This document shows, in pieces, positions 55,481-63,050 of a stretch of 64,000 nucleotides of DNA (position 1 is the first letter of the stretch; each line of letters begins with the position of its first letter). This DNA comes from Rheinheimera nanhaiensis E407-8. Its GTDB lineage: Bacteria > Pseudomonadota > Gammaproteobacteria > Enterobacterales > Alteromonadaceae. The notes below the pieces were generated by a model. The model was not told the origin of the DNA and searched no databases. It saw nothing but the letters and a program-made list of their open reading frames with translations. Location of the stretch: positions 1 through 64,000 of the forward strand of contig NZ_BAFK01000012.1 of NCBI RefSeq assembly GCF_000296695.1. The letters run 5' to 3'. Made by a program: the position numbers and the translations under genes.

Positions 55481-56920
55481 TTAATCATCCGGCAAGGTCA
55501 GATCAAGAATGTCATCCATATCGTTGTTTTTTTGCGCATTCGGCGCATTTTTATCCGTTGCCGCCGCTGTGGCTGCTGGTTTTGCTGTGCTTGGTGGTGC
55601 TACTGGCTTCTTACGCCAGAACATCAGGTCAGCGAATTTACGATCAGTCATCACCAGCCAGATCGCCACACCGCCGCCACCCAAAATCACCAGGTTAGCC
55701 AGGATCACCAGCAGCCAGGGAAACTCAGGCTCTGGCGGGGCATTTTCTTTGGCAATTTCATCTTTTACATGCTGGGGTAACTCTTGCAGTACCGGCGCTT
55801 CTGCCACCGGCCGGTTCACCACAAAACTGACTTCGGGTAAATTGAGCATAAATTCACGGCCATCCTGCATAGTGCCATAGGCCGACACTTCCAGAATATA
55901 GCTACCATGGCCACGATTATGCAGCTTCAGTTCACGCGGAGCGCTACCCGGCTCGTTCAGCGAGAAGCTTTCTACCTCGCCGTTGGGATAACGTACCCGC
56001 CCTTGCAGCAAAACACTGTCGGCATTAACACTGGCGTCAGTCACTTTAAACAGTACCTGATGCGGTATTGCTTGTTGCTGTGGTTTGTCTTCCGGCACCG
56101 CCGGTGAGGCGGTGATGTCCGCAATTATCGGGGCGGGTTTGAGTACCACCGGCGCTTGCTGTACTTCCCGGGTATAGAGTGGCGTTCTGACAATATATTT
56201 CGGCGTCCATTCACCGGCAACAAACCTTAGCTGAAACTCGCCGGTAAATACGCCATCGCGTGCTCTTTCATCATAGCCTTTGCCATCATCACGAAATTGC
56301 GCCACCTGCACCACGCCGCGGCCAAAGTTATCGTATTGTGCATTATTGGTACTGACAAAGATCACTTCCAGCGCCAGCACTTCATTAAAGTCTTTGGCCG
56401 TAATCGGCTCGTCGCCGTTAGTTAGCCGGGCACTGATCTTTACCGTTTCGCCCACCATTAAATTGGCTGGTAACGGGTCGACCTGCAGCCGGATTTCGGT
56501 TAGCAGCATAATACGGCTTTCCGGCAACAACCGGCCAATGGCCTGCCAGGGGCCGGGCATAGGGTTTTTAATCTGAATTAAGTCGTAACTGCTGGCGTCA
56601 TGCCAACGCACCTGCTGCGCCTCTGCGGTATTGAAGTGGATTTTACTGCCATCAGGTCGCACCAACACGGCTGATGCCGAGCCACGTTTGCGAAATAACA
56701 GTAAGGTTATTTCCTCAACGTTGTTATCTACCCGAAAACGATTGTCAAACAGCGGGATCTGGTTTTTGGTCGGCAAGTCGTTGAGCAGGGCAAAGCCATG
56801 TTCCTGCAAGGCCTGCTCGACCTGCTCTGGTGTAATCGCCTGTTGTGGTTGCTGCTCTGATTGCTGCGCCCAGGCAGGTAGCAGCATAACCAGCATCAGT
56901 AAGCAGATTAATTTCGCCAC
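55481..56920 (-). CDS. TIGR03503-family envelope protein
   Basis: About 479 residues. It has a signal peptide (LICLLMLVMLLPAWAQ), a beta-rich periplasmic part (PLFDNRFRVDNNVEEITLLL, PDGSKIHFNTAEAQ, NPMPGPWQAIGRLLPESRI), a late membrane helix (about 410-430, WLLVILANLVILGGGGVAIWLV) and a short cytoplasmic tail of Ala/Pro then acidic residues (DDILDLTLPDD). This fits the TIGR03503 family of Vibrio and Shewanella; function unknown. The start is uncertain: a TTG lies three bases and a GTG nine bases after GGAGG; the GTG is used. It overlaps the end of dnaQ by 13 bases. Confidence 0.8.
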   Translation of the reverse strand: MAKLICLLMLVMLLPAWAQQSEQQPQQAITPEQVEQALQEHGFALLNDLPTKNQIPLFDNRFRVDNNVEEITLLLFRKRGSASAVLVRPDGSKIHFNTAEAQQVRWHDASSYDLIQIKNPMPGPWQAIGRLLPESRIMLLTEIRLQVDPLPANLMVGETVKISARLTNGDEPITAKDFNEVLALEVIFVSTNNAQYDNFGRGVVQVAQFRDDGKGYDERARDGVFTGEFQLRFVAGEWTPKYIVRTPLYTREVQQAPVVLKPAPIIADITASPAVPEDKPQQQAIPHQVLFKVTDASVNADSVLLQGRVRYPNGEVESFSLNEPGSAPRELKLHNRGHGSYILEVSAYGTMQDGREFMLNLPEVSFVVNRPVAEAPVLQELPQHVKDEIAKENAPPEPEFPWLLVILANLVILGGGGVAIWLVMTDRKFADLMFWRKKPVAPPSTAKPAATAAATDKNAPNAQKNNDMDDILDLTLPDD

Positions 56921-57609
56921 AGGCAACTGCCTCCTTTTTTCTGCACCAGATCCAGCCGGCTTTCATGTGCAGCCAGCTCTGCCTCGCTGGCGCGGATCAC
57001 CTTCAAGCGACCACTGCGTTGTATCGCCACCGGCCCGCTATTATTGCTGGCATTATCCTGCTCATTAGCCAGGTTTAAACTGACCTGACCGCCGGTCATC
57101 ATCAGATATACATCAGCCAGGATCTCGGCATCGAGCAAAGCACCGTGTAATGTGCGGTGGCTGTTGTTAATGTCGTAACGGCGACACAGCGCATCAAGGT
57201 TATTCTTCTGGCCAGGATGCATTTCCCGCGCCAGCAATAGGGTATCTAAAATCGTGCAGTATTGTTCGACCGGCGGCAACGCGGGCCGCAGCATGGAAAA
57301 CTCATGGTTTATAAAGCCAACGTCAAAGGCCGCGTTATGAATAACCAACTCAGCGCCCTGAATATAGTCAAAAAAGGCTTTTGCAACCTGGGCAAATACC
57401 GGCTCATCTTTCAGCCGCTCATTGGTAATACCGTGCACCGCTACTGCTTCAGCGTCAATAATACGCTGCGGGTTAATATAAACATGAAAGTTATTGCCGG
57501 TAAAACGGCGGTTAATAAGCTCGACACAGCCAATTTCGATGATACGGTGGCCATCTTTCGGGTTAATACCGGTAGTTTCGGTATCGAGAATAATTTGTCT
57601 TTTTGCCAT
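56908..57609 (-). CDS. dnaQ: DNA polymerase III epsilon subunit (proofreading exonuclease)
   Basis: A 233-residue 3-prime to 5-prime exonuclease of the replicative polymerase. The catalytic DEDDh residues lie in ILDTETTGINPKDGHRIIEIG, VIHNAAFDVGFINHEF and HRTLHGALLDAEILADVYL. A C-terminal tail (about 190-233) binds the alpha subunit. It is divergent from rnhA, the common arrangement in gammaproteobacteria, and co-transcribed with the TIGR03503 gene. Confidence 0.97.
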   Translation of the reverse strand: MAKRQIILDTETTGINPKDGHRIIEIGCVELINRRFTGNNFHVYINPQRIIDAEAVAVHGITNERLKDEPVFAQVAKAFFDYIQGAELVIHNAAFDVGFINHEFSMLRPALPPVEQYCTILDTLLLAREMHPGQKNNLDALCRRYDINNSHRTLHGALLDAEILADVYLMMTGGQVSLNLANEQDNASNNSGPVAIQRSGRLKVIRASEAELAAHESRLDLVQKKGGSCLWRN

Positions 57610-57674
57610 GCTGATTTCGTTTTGCTGCGCATTTGGGTTAGATTATACGCCGTTTTGGTTTGAGGAAAGGCTTA

Positions 57675-58157
57675 ATGCGCAAAACAGTTGCGATCTACAC
57701 TGATGGCTCTTGTCTGGGTAACCCCGGGCCCGGCGGTTATGGTGTGGTACTCACCTATAAACAGCATCGCAAGGAATTAAGCGGCGGCTTTAAACTCACC
57801 ACCAATAACCGCATGGAGTTGCTGGCAGCCATAGTGGCGCTGGAGAGTTTAAAAGACAGCTGTGATGTCGAGCTAACCACAGACAGCCAGTATGTACGCT
57901 TGGGCATTACCCAATGGCTTGCTGGCTGGAAGCGTAACAACTGGAAAACCAGCCAAAAGCAGCCGGTGAAAAATCAGGACTTGTGGCAACGGCTGGATGC
58001 GGCGGCCGCGAAGCACAAAGTGAACTGGCATTGGGTAAAAGGCCATGCCGGCCACCCTGAGAATGAGCGCTGCGATGTATTAGCCCGTAGCGCTGCAGAG
58101 GCGAAGCCTACGGCGGTTGATACCGCGTTTGAACAAAGTCAACAAGCCGGAAATTAG
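57675..58157 (+). CDS. rnhA: Ribonuclease HI
   Basis: A 160-residue enzyme that cuts the RNA strand of RNA-DNA hybrids. Catalytic residues are visible in [17 protein letters not shown] (Asp), [14 protein letters not shown] (Glu), [15 protein letters not shown] (Asp) and the late Asp of [13 protein letters not shown]. The basic handle [16 protein letters not shown] is intact. AGGAAAGG precedes the ATG; a TTG five codons upstream is less likely. Divergent from dnaQ. Confidence 0.97.
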   Translation: MRKTVAIYTDGSCLGNPGPGGYGVVLTYKQHRKELSGGFKLTTNNRMELLAAIVALESLKDSCDVELTTDSQYVRLGITQWLAGWKRNNWKTSQKQPVKNQDLWQRLDAAAAKHKVNWHWVKGHAGHPENERCDVLARSAAEAKPTAVDTAFEQSQQAGN

Positions 58158-58207
58158 CGTTAACCAATTCGAGGTTCCGGCCGCAGTTGACTACTCAGGT
58201 GCAGATG

Positions 58208-58792
58208 TTACTCGCCAGCTTTGCTGTCAGTCGCGGCAGCAGCGTTGGCTGAGAGCATTTTCTCCAGCTCAGCAATAAAGCCTTTATCATCCGGCGCGGT
58301 GCGGCTGCCAAAGTGTTTCACCGTTTGCTCGTCGCTACTTACCAGATACTTATTAAAGTTCCAGCTGGGTGACTCGCCGGTTTTGGCAATCAGCGCTTTA
58401 AATACCGGGTTGGCCTCATCGCCACGTACCTTAGAGCTGGCAAACATCGGGAATTTAACACCATAGGTTAAATAACAGACTTCAGCGGTCTTCTCAGCCT
58501 CGTCATATTCCTGCATAAAGCTGTCTGACGGGAAACCCAGCACCACCAAGCCCTTGTCTTTATACTGCTGATACAGCGCTTCCAAGCCTTCAAACTGCTT
58601 GGTAAAACCGCATTTGCTGGCAGTGTTCACCACCAACAGGGTTTTACCTTTAAAGCTGTCACATAAATCGACACTTTCACGGGTGTTTAACTGTTGCATT
58701 GAATGGCCAAGTATTTCGCCACACTGATTGGCCAACGCGGGTGCAGCCATTAGTGACGCTGCCAACGCTACTGCACTGATTAACACTTTCAT
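58208..58792 (-). CDS. Periplasmic glutathione peroxidase-family protein
   Basis: A 194-residue peroxidase with a signal peptide (AVALAASLMAAPALA). The peroxidatic cysteine lies in VNTASKCGFTKQFEGLEALY at about residue 61, and the Trp-Asn pair in SWNFNKYLVS. In the second motif, where classical enzymes have GFPCNQF, this protein has GFPSDSF, so the catalytic Gln and the resolving Cys of that block are missing. It probably reduces hydroperoxides using thioredoxin-like donors (inference). Monocistronic. Confidence 0.85.
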   Translation of the reverse strand: MKVLISAVALAASLMAAPALANQCGEILGHSMQQLNTRESVDLCDSFKGKTLLVVNTASKCGFTKQFEGLEALYQQYKDKGLVVLGFPSDSFMQEYDEAEKTAEVCYLTYGVKFPMFASSKVRGDEANPVFKALIAKTGESPSWNFNKYLVSSDEQTVKHFGSRTAPDDKGFIAELEKMLSANAAAATDSKAGE

Positions 58793-58872
58793 CTTATTCT
58801 CCTGTAGGGAACATGTTGTCCGGGTCTGATACGCAGCATAAGGCTAAGCCGATCTATACGCCAGCACTGAGA

Positions 58873-60918
58873 TTAAAAGCGATAAGCCATCGTAAATCTT
58901 AGTGTACGCGGTTCTAGCGGGTGTGAGTGGCGGTCTTCAATACCTTCGGCAGGCTCGCCGGCTAAACGCGACGCATAAAAATAATCAATGTCACTGTCGT
59001 CACTATCAAGCAGGTTAAGGATTTCGAGCGCCAGCTGCCACCGCGCCCACTGATAGCGATAACCGGCGTTGACCGTGGTACTTGCAGCAGAACGTTGCTG
59101 GTTAAAACTATCTAACGTGCGTTTACCCAAATGTCGCAGACGCACACTGAGTTGCCAGGGGCTATCGGCGTTGTAAATTAGCCCCATGCTTAGCACCAAA
59201 GGCAAGGCACCATCTACATAGTTGCCCTCATCTACCGCTGATTCAGTAAAACGCGAACGAGTTAATGCAAGCTCGGTATCGATACTCCAGTTACTGTTCA
59301 ACCAATAATAGGCCGCTAACTCAATGCCAAAACGCTGTGACGCTCTGCTAGGTTCGTTTGTACCTGCATCGCCGACGTACAGCAGCTCGGAGTCCAATGC
59401 TAAATACCAGAGCGCTAACGACACATTAAGCGCACTGTAATCGAAATAGCGTAAACCCAGCTCTGCCCCCTGACTGGCCACCAGTAAATTGACCGCTGAC
59501 ACCATCTCGCCGGTTTGTGGGTCTGTTTGCGTGGTTGTACCACGCGCATCATTGGAGTGAAAGCCTTGCCCGGCATTAAAATAAGCCTGCCAGTCTGGCG
59601 CAAATTGGTAACTTATGCCCGCTTTGACGGACATGATGCCGTCGCTCTCCGCACCACTGTTACTTGCAGTATCACTAGTTACCTTAGCGATAAAATAATC
59701 ATAACGTAACCCGATATGCGCATACCAAGCATCAGTCAGCTGAATGCCACTTTGGCTGAATAATGCAGCCGATCTTTGGTCGATGCTGTCTTGCCTTACC
59801 GTACTTAAACGCCGCCTGGCCTGCGTATTATACAAGCCCACTTCGGCAATATTGTCGTAACGCCACTGCACACCAACCACGTGTTCAAGCGCAACTCCAG
59901 CCAACTGCTGGTGCCAGTGACGACTTAGCTCAGCACCATAGATACTGCGGTCATCAACCTGCTCAAATTGATCGCCATTTAACGGATTGTTCAGAAAGTA
60001 GGTAAAATTTGACCACAAATCCAGTTTGCTTTTAATCGCATACAAATGTCCTCGCCAGGCATCGCTATACCAGCTACCTGACAGACTGTAACGGCTACTT
60101 TCACCGCCCACCGTAGTATCAAGTGAACCCAGCGCATCAATAAGCCCCTGAAGCACAGCGCGCTGCGGCACCTGATCTGCAGCTTGCCAGCTGTTGTCAT
60201 AGGCCATCAAGGTCAGGCCAAGTTGGCCGTCACCATACAATTCACTGTAACGCGCTAACACATTGATTTTGTCGATATCCTCGTTAATATCGCGCCAGGG
60301 GCCATCATAGCGCTGTAGCTCGGTAGCCACTAACATATCGCCGTTGCCTTGACGGCGGCTACCCTTTGCAAGCAGACGCTGATAGTTATCATGTCCCAGG
60401 GTAAGTTTGGCTTCATTCATCGTGGAGTTTTGCAGACCAAACCGGGCACTGCCAACTGCAGAGAAATCACCACTGTTGGCATGATAAGCGCCTTTTTGAT
60501 AATCAATCTGAGAAACCAGCTCGGGGATAATAAAGCTTAAATCCGTATAGCCCTGGCCATGACCGTGGCTGCGCATGTTAACCGGCATACCATCGACATA
60601 GCTGGCAAAATCAGTACCGTGATCCAAATTAAAACCACGTAAAAAATATTGGTTAGCCTTGCCACTGCCACTATGCTGGGTAACCACCATACCTGGAATA
60701 AATTCAAGAATTTCACCGGCTCTTAATAGTGGACGATCAGCAATTTCAGCATCGCCAATTACCCCCTCAGAAGCAGAGCTTGCCTGCCCCAATAAGTTTG
60801 TTTGTCGTCCTTTAACACTAATATGTTCAAGCAAATGTGCTGATAAGGGATCAGATTTAACCGCATAACACGCTAAAACACCCGCCACACCGGCTACAAC
60901 AGCAAAATAACATCCCAT
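58873..60918 (-). CDS. TonB-dependent outer-membrane receptor
   Basis: A 681-residue TonB-dependent receptor: a short hydrophobic leader (MGCYFAVVAGVAGVLACYA), a possible TonB box (EHISVKG), a plug domain (about 45-165; RAGEILEFIPGMVVTQHSG, QYFLRGFNLDHGTDFASYVD, IDYQKGAYHANSGDF) and a 22-strand barrel ending in LRFTMAYRF with the terminal Phe. The substrate is not readable. It is the last gene of a five-gene minus-strand operon, 15 bases after the HupE-like gene. GAGG lies seven bases before the ATG. Confidence 0.92.
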   Translation of the reverse strand: MGCYFAVVAGVAGVLACYAVKSDPLSAHLLEHISVKGRQTNLLGQASSASEGVIGDAEIADRPLLRAGEILEFIPGMVVTQHSGSGKANQYFLRGFNLDHGTDFASYVDGMPVNMRSHGHGQGYTDLSFIIPELVSQIDYQKGAYHANSGDFSAVGSARFGLQNSTMNEAKLTLGHDNYQRLLAKGSRRQGNGDMLVATELQRYDGPWRDINEDIDKINVLARYSELYGDGQLGLTLMAYDNSWQAADQVPQRAVLQGLIDALGSLDTTVGGESSRYSLSGSWYSDAWRGHLYAIKSKLDLWSNFTYFLNNPLNGDQFEQVDDRSIYGAELSRHWHQQLAGVALEHVVGVQWRYDNIAEVGLYNTQARRRLSTVRQDSIDQRSAALFSQSGIQLTDAWYAHIGLRYDYFIAKVTSDTASNSGAESDGIMSVKAGISYQFAPDWQAYFNAGQGFHSNDARGTTTQTDPQTGEMVSAVNLLVASQGAELGLRYFDYSALNVSLALWYLALDSELLYVGDAGTNEPSRASQRFGIELAAYYWLNSNWSIDTELALTRSRFTESAVDEGNYVDGALPLVLSMGLIYNADSPWQLSVRLRHLGKRTLDSFNQQRSAASTTVNAGYRYQWARWQLALEILNLLDSDDSDIDYFYASRLAGEPAEGIEDRHSHPLEPRTLRFTMAYRF

Positions 60919-60933
60919 CGCTTGGCCTCAGGG

Positions 60934-61437
60934 TTAGATAACGTCAGGGTAAAAATGTTTGTCCGGCGATAACACCAGGTTGGCCGCTGCTGGTTTAATC
61001 TTCCAATTTAACAACAATTTATGGTTATGCTGGTTATCAAATAAGGCTTGATAACTCAGCTGCCAGCCTGAAAGGCTGCCACAATACACCTGAAGCGGCA
61101 GCACCAAAAACAGCTGCTGTTGTTGCTTTACCCGCCAATCAGAAGTATTGGTTGTAATCCGACAAGCGCCGGCTGCACTGGTAAAGTGGATACGATTGTT
61201 TATATAGCTGCGCAGTAAGGTTTCGCTGTTAAGCACTTGCTGCCAGCTAAGCTCAGCATTATGTGAGGAACCCAGCGCTCCGGCCTGAGTCAGGTCATGT
61301 AACGATACTCGCCAAACCAATAGCGGCTGGTCTTGCTGTTGCATGACGTCCATATACGCTGTGCTGAACTTATGGGCATGAGCGGGTAAACCTGCCGCCC
61401 ATAAAACTAACAACACAAAAAATAACCTGTGCTTCAT
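60934..61437 (-). CDS. Exported protein matching only the N-terminal domain of HupE/UreJ-type proteins
   Basis: A 167-residue protein with a signal peptide (LFFVLLVLWAAGLPAHA) directly followed by HKFSTAYMDV, then LVWRVSLHDLTQAGAL, LRSYINNRIHF, CRITTN and LSYQALFDNQHNHKLLLNW. This matches the extracytoplasmic N-terminal domain of the larger HupE/UreJ proteins. In those a membrane-embedded C-terminal half follows the segment equivalent to LVLSPDKHF, but here the protein ends in FYPDVI and the next gene begins 15 bases on. It overlaps the TPR gene by four bases (ATGA). Confidence 0.7.
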   Translation of the reverse strand: MKHRLFFVLLVLWAAGLPAHAHKFSTAYMDVMQQQDQPLLVWRVSLHDLTQAGALGSSHNAELSWQQVLNSETLLRSYINNRIHFTSAAGACRITTNTSDWRVKQQQQLFLVLPLQVYCGSLSGWQLSYQALFDNQHNHKLLLNWKIKPAAANLVLSPDKHFYPDVI

Positions 61438-62504
61438 TCCAATACCTCCGAATTAGCCTCTAGTGCCCGTAGACTCAGAGTTAACAAGTGTTTGTCATCA
61501 GGCTCTTTCGCCGTGTGGTAATTGCGCTCAGCCCACTGTAACGCGGCTTTTGCATCATCAACGATGTAAAAAAAGTAATGGGCAACGTCGGCAGCGTGCT
61601 CAGAGTCACCGCGCGCCAGGCGCACCTGCATACGATCATGCAGCGTCTCGGTATAACTGCCTGGCTTGCCCAGTTGTATTTCTGCGCGCGCCAGACGCAC
61701 AAGTAAACTGTCTGCCAGCTGCGACAGTGGTAGCTCAGACAAAAGTTGATAAACTGCTCGCCCCTGCCCCAACGACAGACTTAAGTCTGCCCATTTCAAC
61801 CAGATACTGGTTGGCGCTTGCGCTAACACTGGTTCCAACCACTGTATCGCGATGACGTTAAGCCCTAACTGTTCAGCTTGTTCTGCCAGAATGCCCCTAA
61901 GCCAGATATCGAGCGCGACAGGTAAATTGGGTTGTCGTTGCCACAATTGCTGTAAGGCACTGTAGCTTTGTTGCCACTGCCCCCGCCGGCCAGCCACCTC
62001 GTATTGGCACACCGAAAATAAAAATAAATCCTGTTGCCACAACCGGCCGCAAGCACGTTGTGCGTTATCTAACTGATCTAAAGCCAGATACACTCTGGCA
62101 GCCATTAAACTGGCCTGAACATGGGTACTATGCAGTTGAAATACCTTGGCCAGGCTTTCCAGTGCAGCAACAAACTGATGCTGCTGCTGCTGAATGTCCG
62201 CTACCAGCAAAAAGTAGTCGGTTGTAGTGCGCCCGTTCGCACTGACACCTTGCAGCAGTTGCTCAGCCTGGTGAAACCAGTCATCAAAGCCCGGGCGGCG
62301 TGCACCGTGTAAATACGCCCTAGCCAGTTGCAGCCTGGCGGCATCGTTGCCGCCTTTGTCCATCTCTTGGTGCAGCAGGATCATGTCATCCGTCAGCGGC
62401 AGCCCGGTGTGCAACACCCATCGCTCGTTACCGTCGGGGCGATACTCGGTAGCACCTGGCTGCGCCAGCCAAAATACGCAGATAAGCAGTAAAACATTAC
62501 GCAT
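61434..62504 (-). CDS. Exported TPR-repeat protein
   Basis: A 356-residue protein with a signal peptide (MRNVLLLICVFWLAQPGA) and a series of TPR-like helical pairs along its length (AARLQLARAYLHGARRP, YFLLVADIQQQQHQFVAALESLAKVF, AARVYLALDQLDNAQRACGRLW, HYFFYIVDDAKAALQWAERN). It probably acts as a periplasmic scaffold for the neighbouring receptor system (inference). GGAGG lies a few bases before the ATG. Its stop overlaps the start of the HupE-like gene. Confidence 0.8.
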   Translation of the reverse strand: MRNVLLLICVFWLAQPGATEYRPDGNERWVLHTGLPLTDDMILLHQEMDKGGNDAARLQLARAYLHGARRPGFDDWFHQAEQLLQGVSANGRTTTDYFLLVADIQQQQHQFVAALESLAKVFQLHSTHVQASLMAARVYLALDQLDNAQRACGRLWQQDLFLFSVCQYEVAGRRGQWQQSYSALQQLWQRQPNLPVALDIWLRGILAEQAEQLGLNVIAIQWLEPVLAQAPTSIWLKWADLSLSLGQGRAVYQLLSELPLSQLADSLLVRLARAEIQLGKPGSYTETLHDRMQVRLARGDSEHAADVAHYFFYIVDDAKAALQWAERNYHTAKEPDDKHLLTLSLRALEANSEVLE

Positions 62505-62522
62505 AACACCTCCTGGGATAAC

Positions 62523-62548
62523 CAGCAGAGCCTTTGCAGGCTCTGCTG
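62523..62548 (-). promoter_or_regulatory. Perfect hairpin between the Ig-like lipoprotein and TPR genes
   Basis: A ten-pair stem CAGCAGAGCC/GGCTCTGCTG with a six-base loop lies in the 53-base gap, with no T-run on the minus strand. It may set the relative amounts of the two proteins by mRNA processing or partial termination. Confidence 0.45.
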
Positions 62549-62557
62549 TAGCTACCT

Positions 62558-63040
62558 TTACTGACCCGTGAGTAAATCAGCGTAATCCGCTTCACTCATA
62601 GCATCTTGTGTAAAGTCACGGCCATTTATCGCAAGCGGTGTTGCCCCCTCGTTCTGACTAAACGCCGTGCGGCTGTAATCAAGAAAAGACACCACAGCGA
62701 CATTCACCGTAATACTTACCTGACCTGTGGTGCTTAATTCACCGTCGGATACCTGCACGGTAAAACTATCGCTGCCGGTAAACTCCGGTGCCGGTGTGTA
62801 AGAAAAACTACCATCAGCAGCCAGCGTCACACTGCCGTTTTGCGCAGAGCCGTTGAGGCTAAACACTAAGCTGTCGCCGTTTTTGTCGGTAGCAATTAGC
62901 CGGTCCATGATGACAACGTCAGTTTCCGTGACAAAGCTGTTAGCACCTAATAGCGGTGCAACATTTGGCTGGTCAGAATCATTACATCCTGCAACCAACG
63001 CTGCCAGAGCCAGCGGGAACATAAGATTTAGCTTAATCAT
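62558..63040 (-). CDS. Lipoprotein with a cadherin/Ig-like domain
   Basis: A 160-residue lipoprotein. The signal ends in the lipobox LVAGCN (Cys at about residue 18). Residues about 27-115 form an Ig-like/cadherin-like domain of the tandem-95 type: LIATDKNGDSLVFSL, GSVTLAADGSFSYTPAPEFTGSDSFTVQVSD. A 45-residue polar tail follows. Two adjacent ATGs are possible; the second has AAGGAG at the better spacing. It starts ten bases after the DUF4331 stop, so it belongs to the same operon. Confidence 0.75.
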   Translation of the reverse strand: MIKLNLMFPLALAALVAGCNDSDQPNVAPLLGANSFVTETDVVIMDRLIATDKNGDSLVFSLNGSAQNGSVTLAADGSFSYTPAPEFTGSDSFTVQVSDGELSTTGQVSITVNVAVVSFLDYSRTAFSQNEGATPLAINGRDFTQDAMSEADYADLLTGQ

Positions 63041-63050
63041 CATGCACTCC

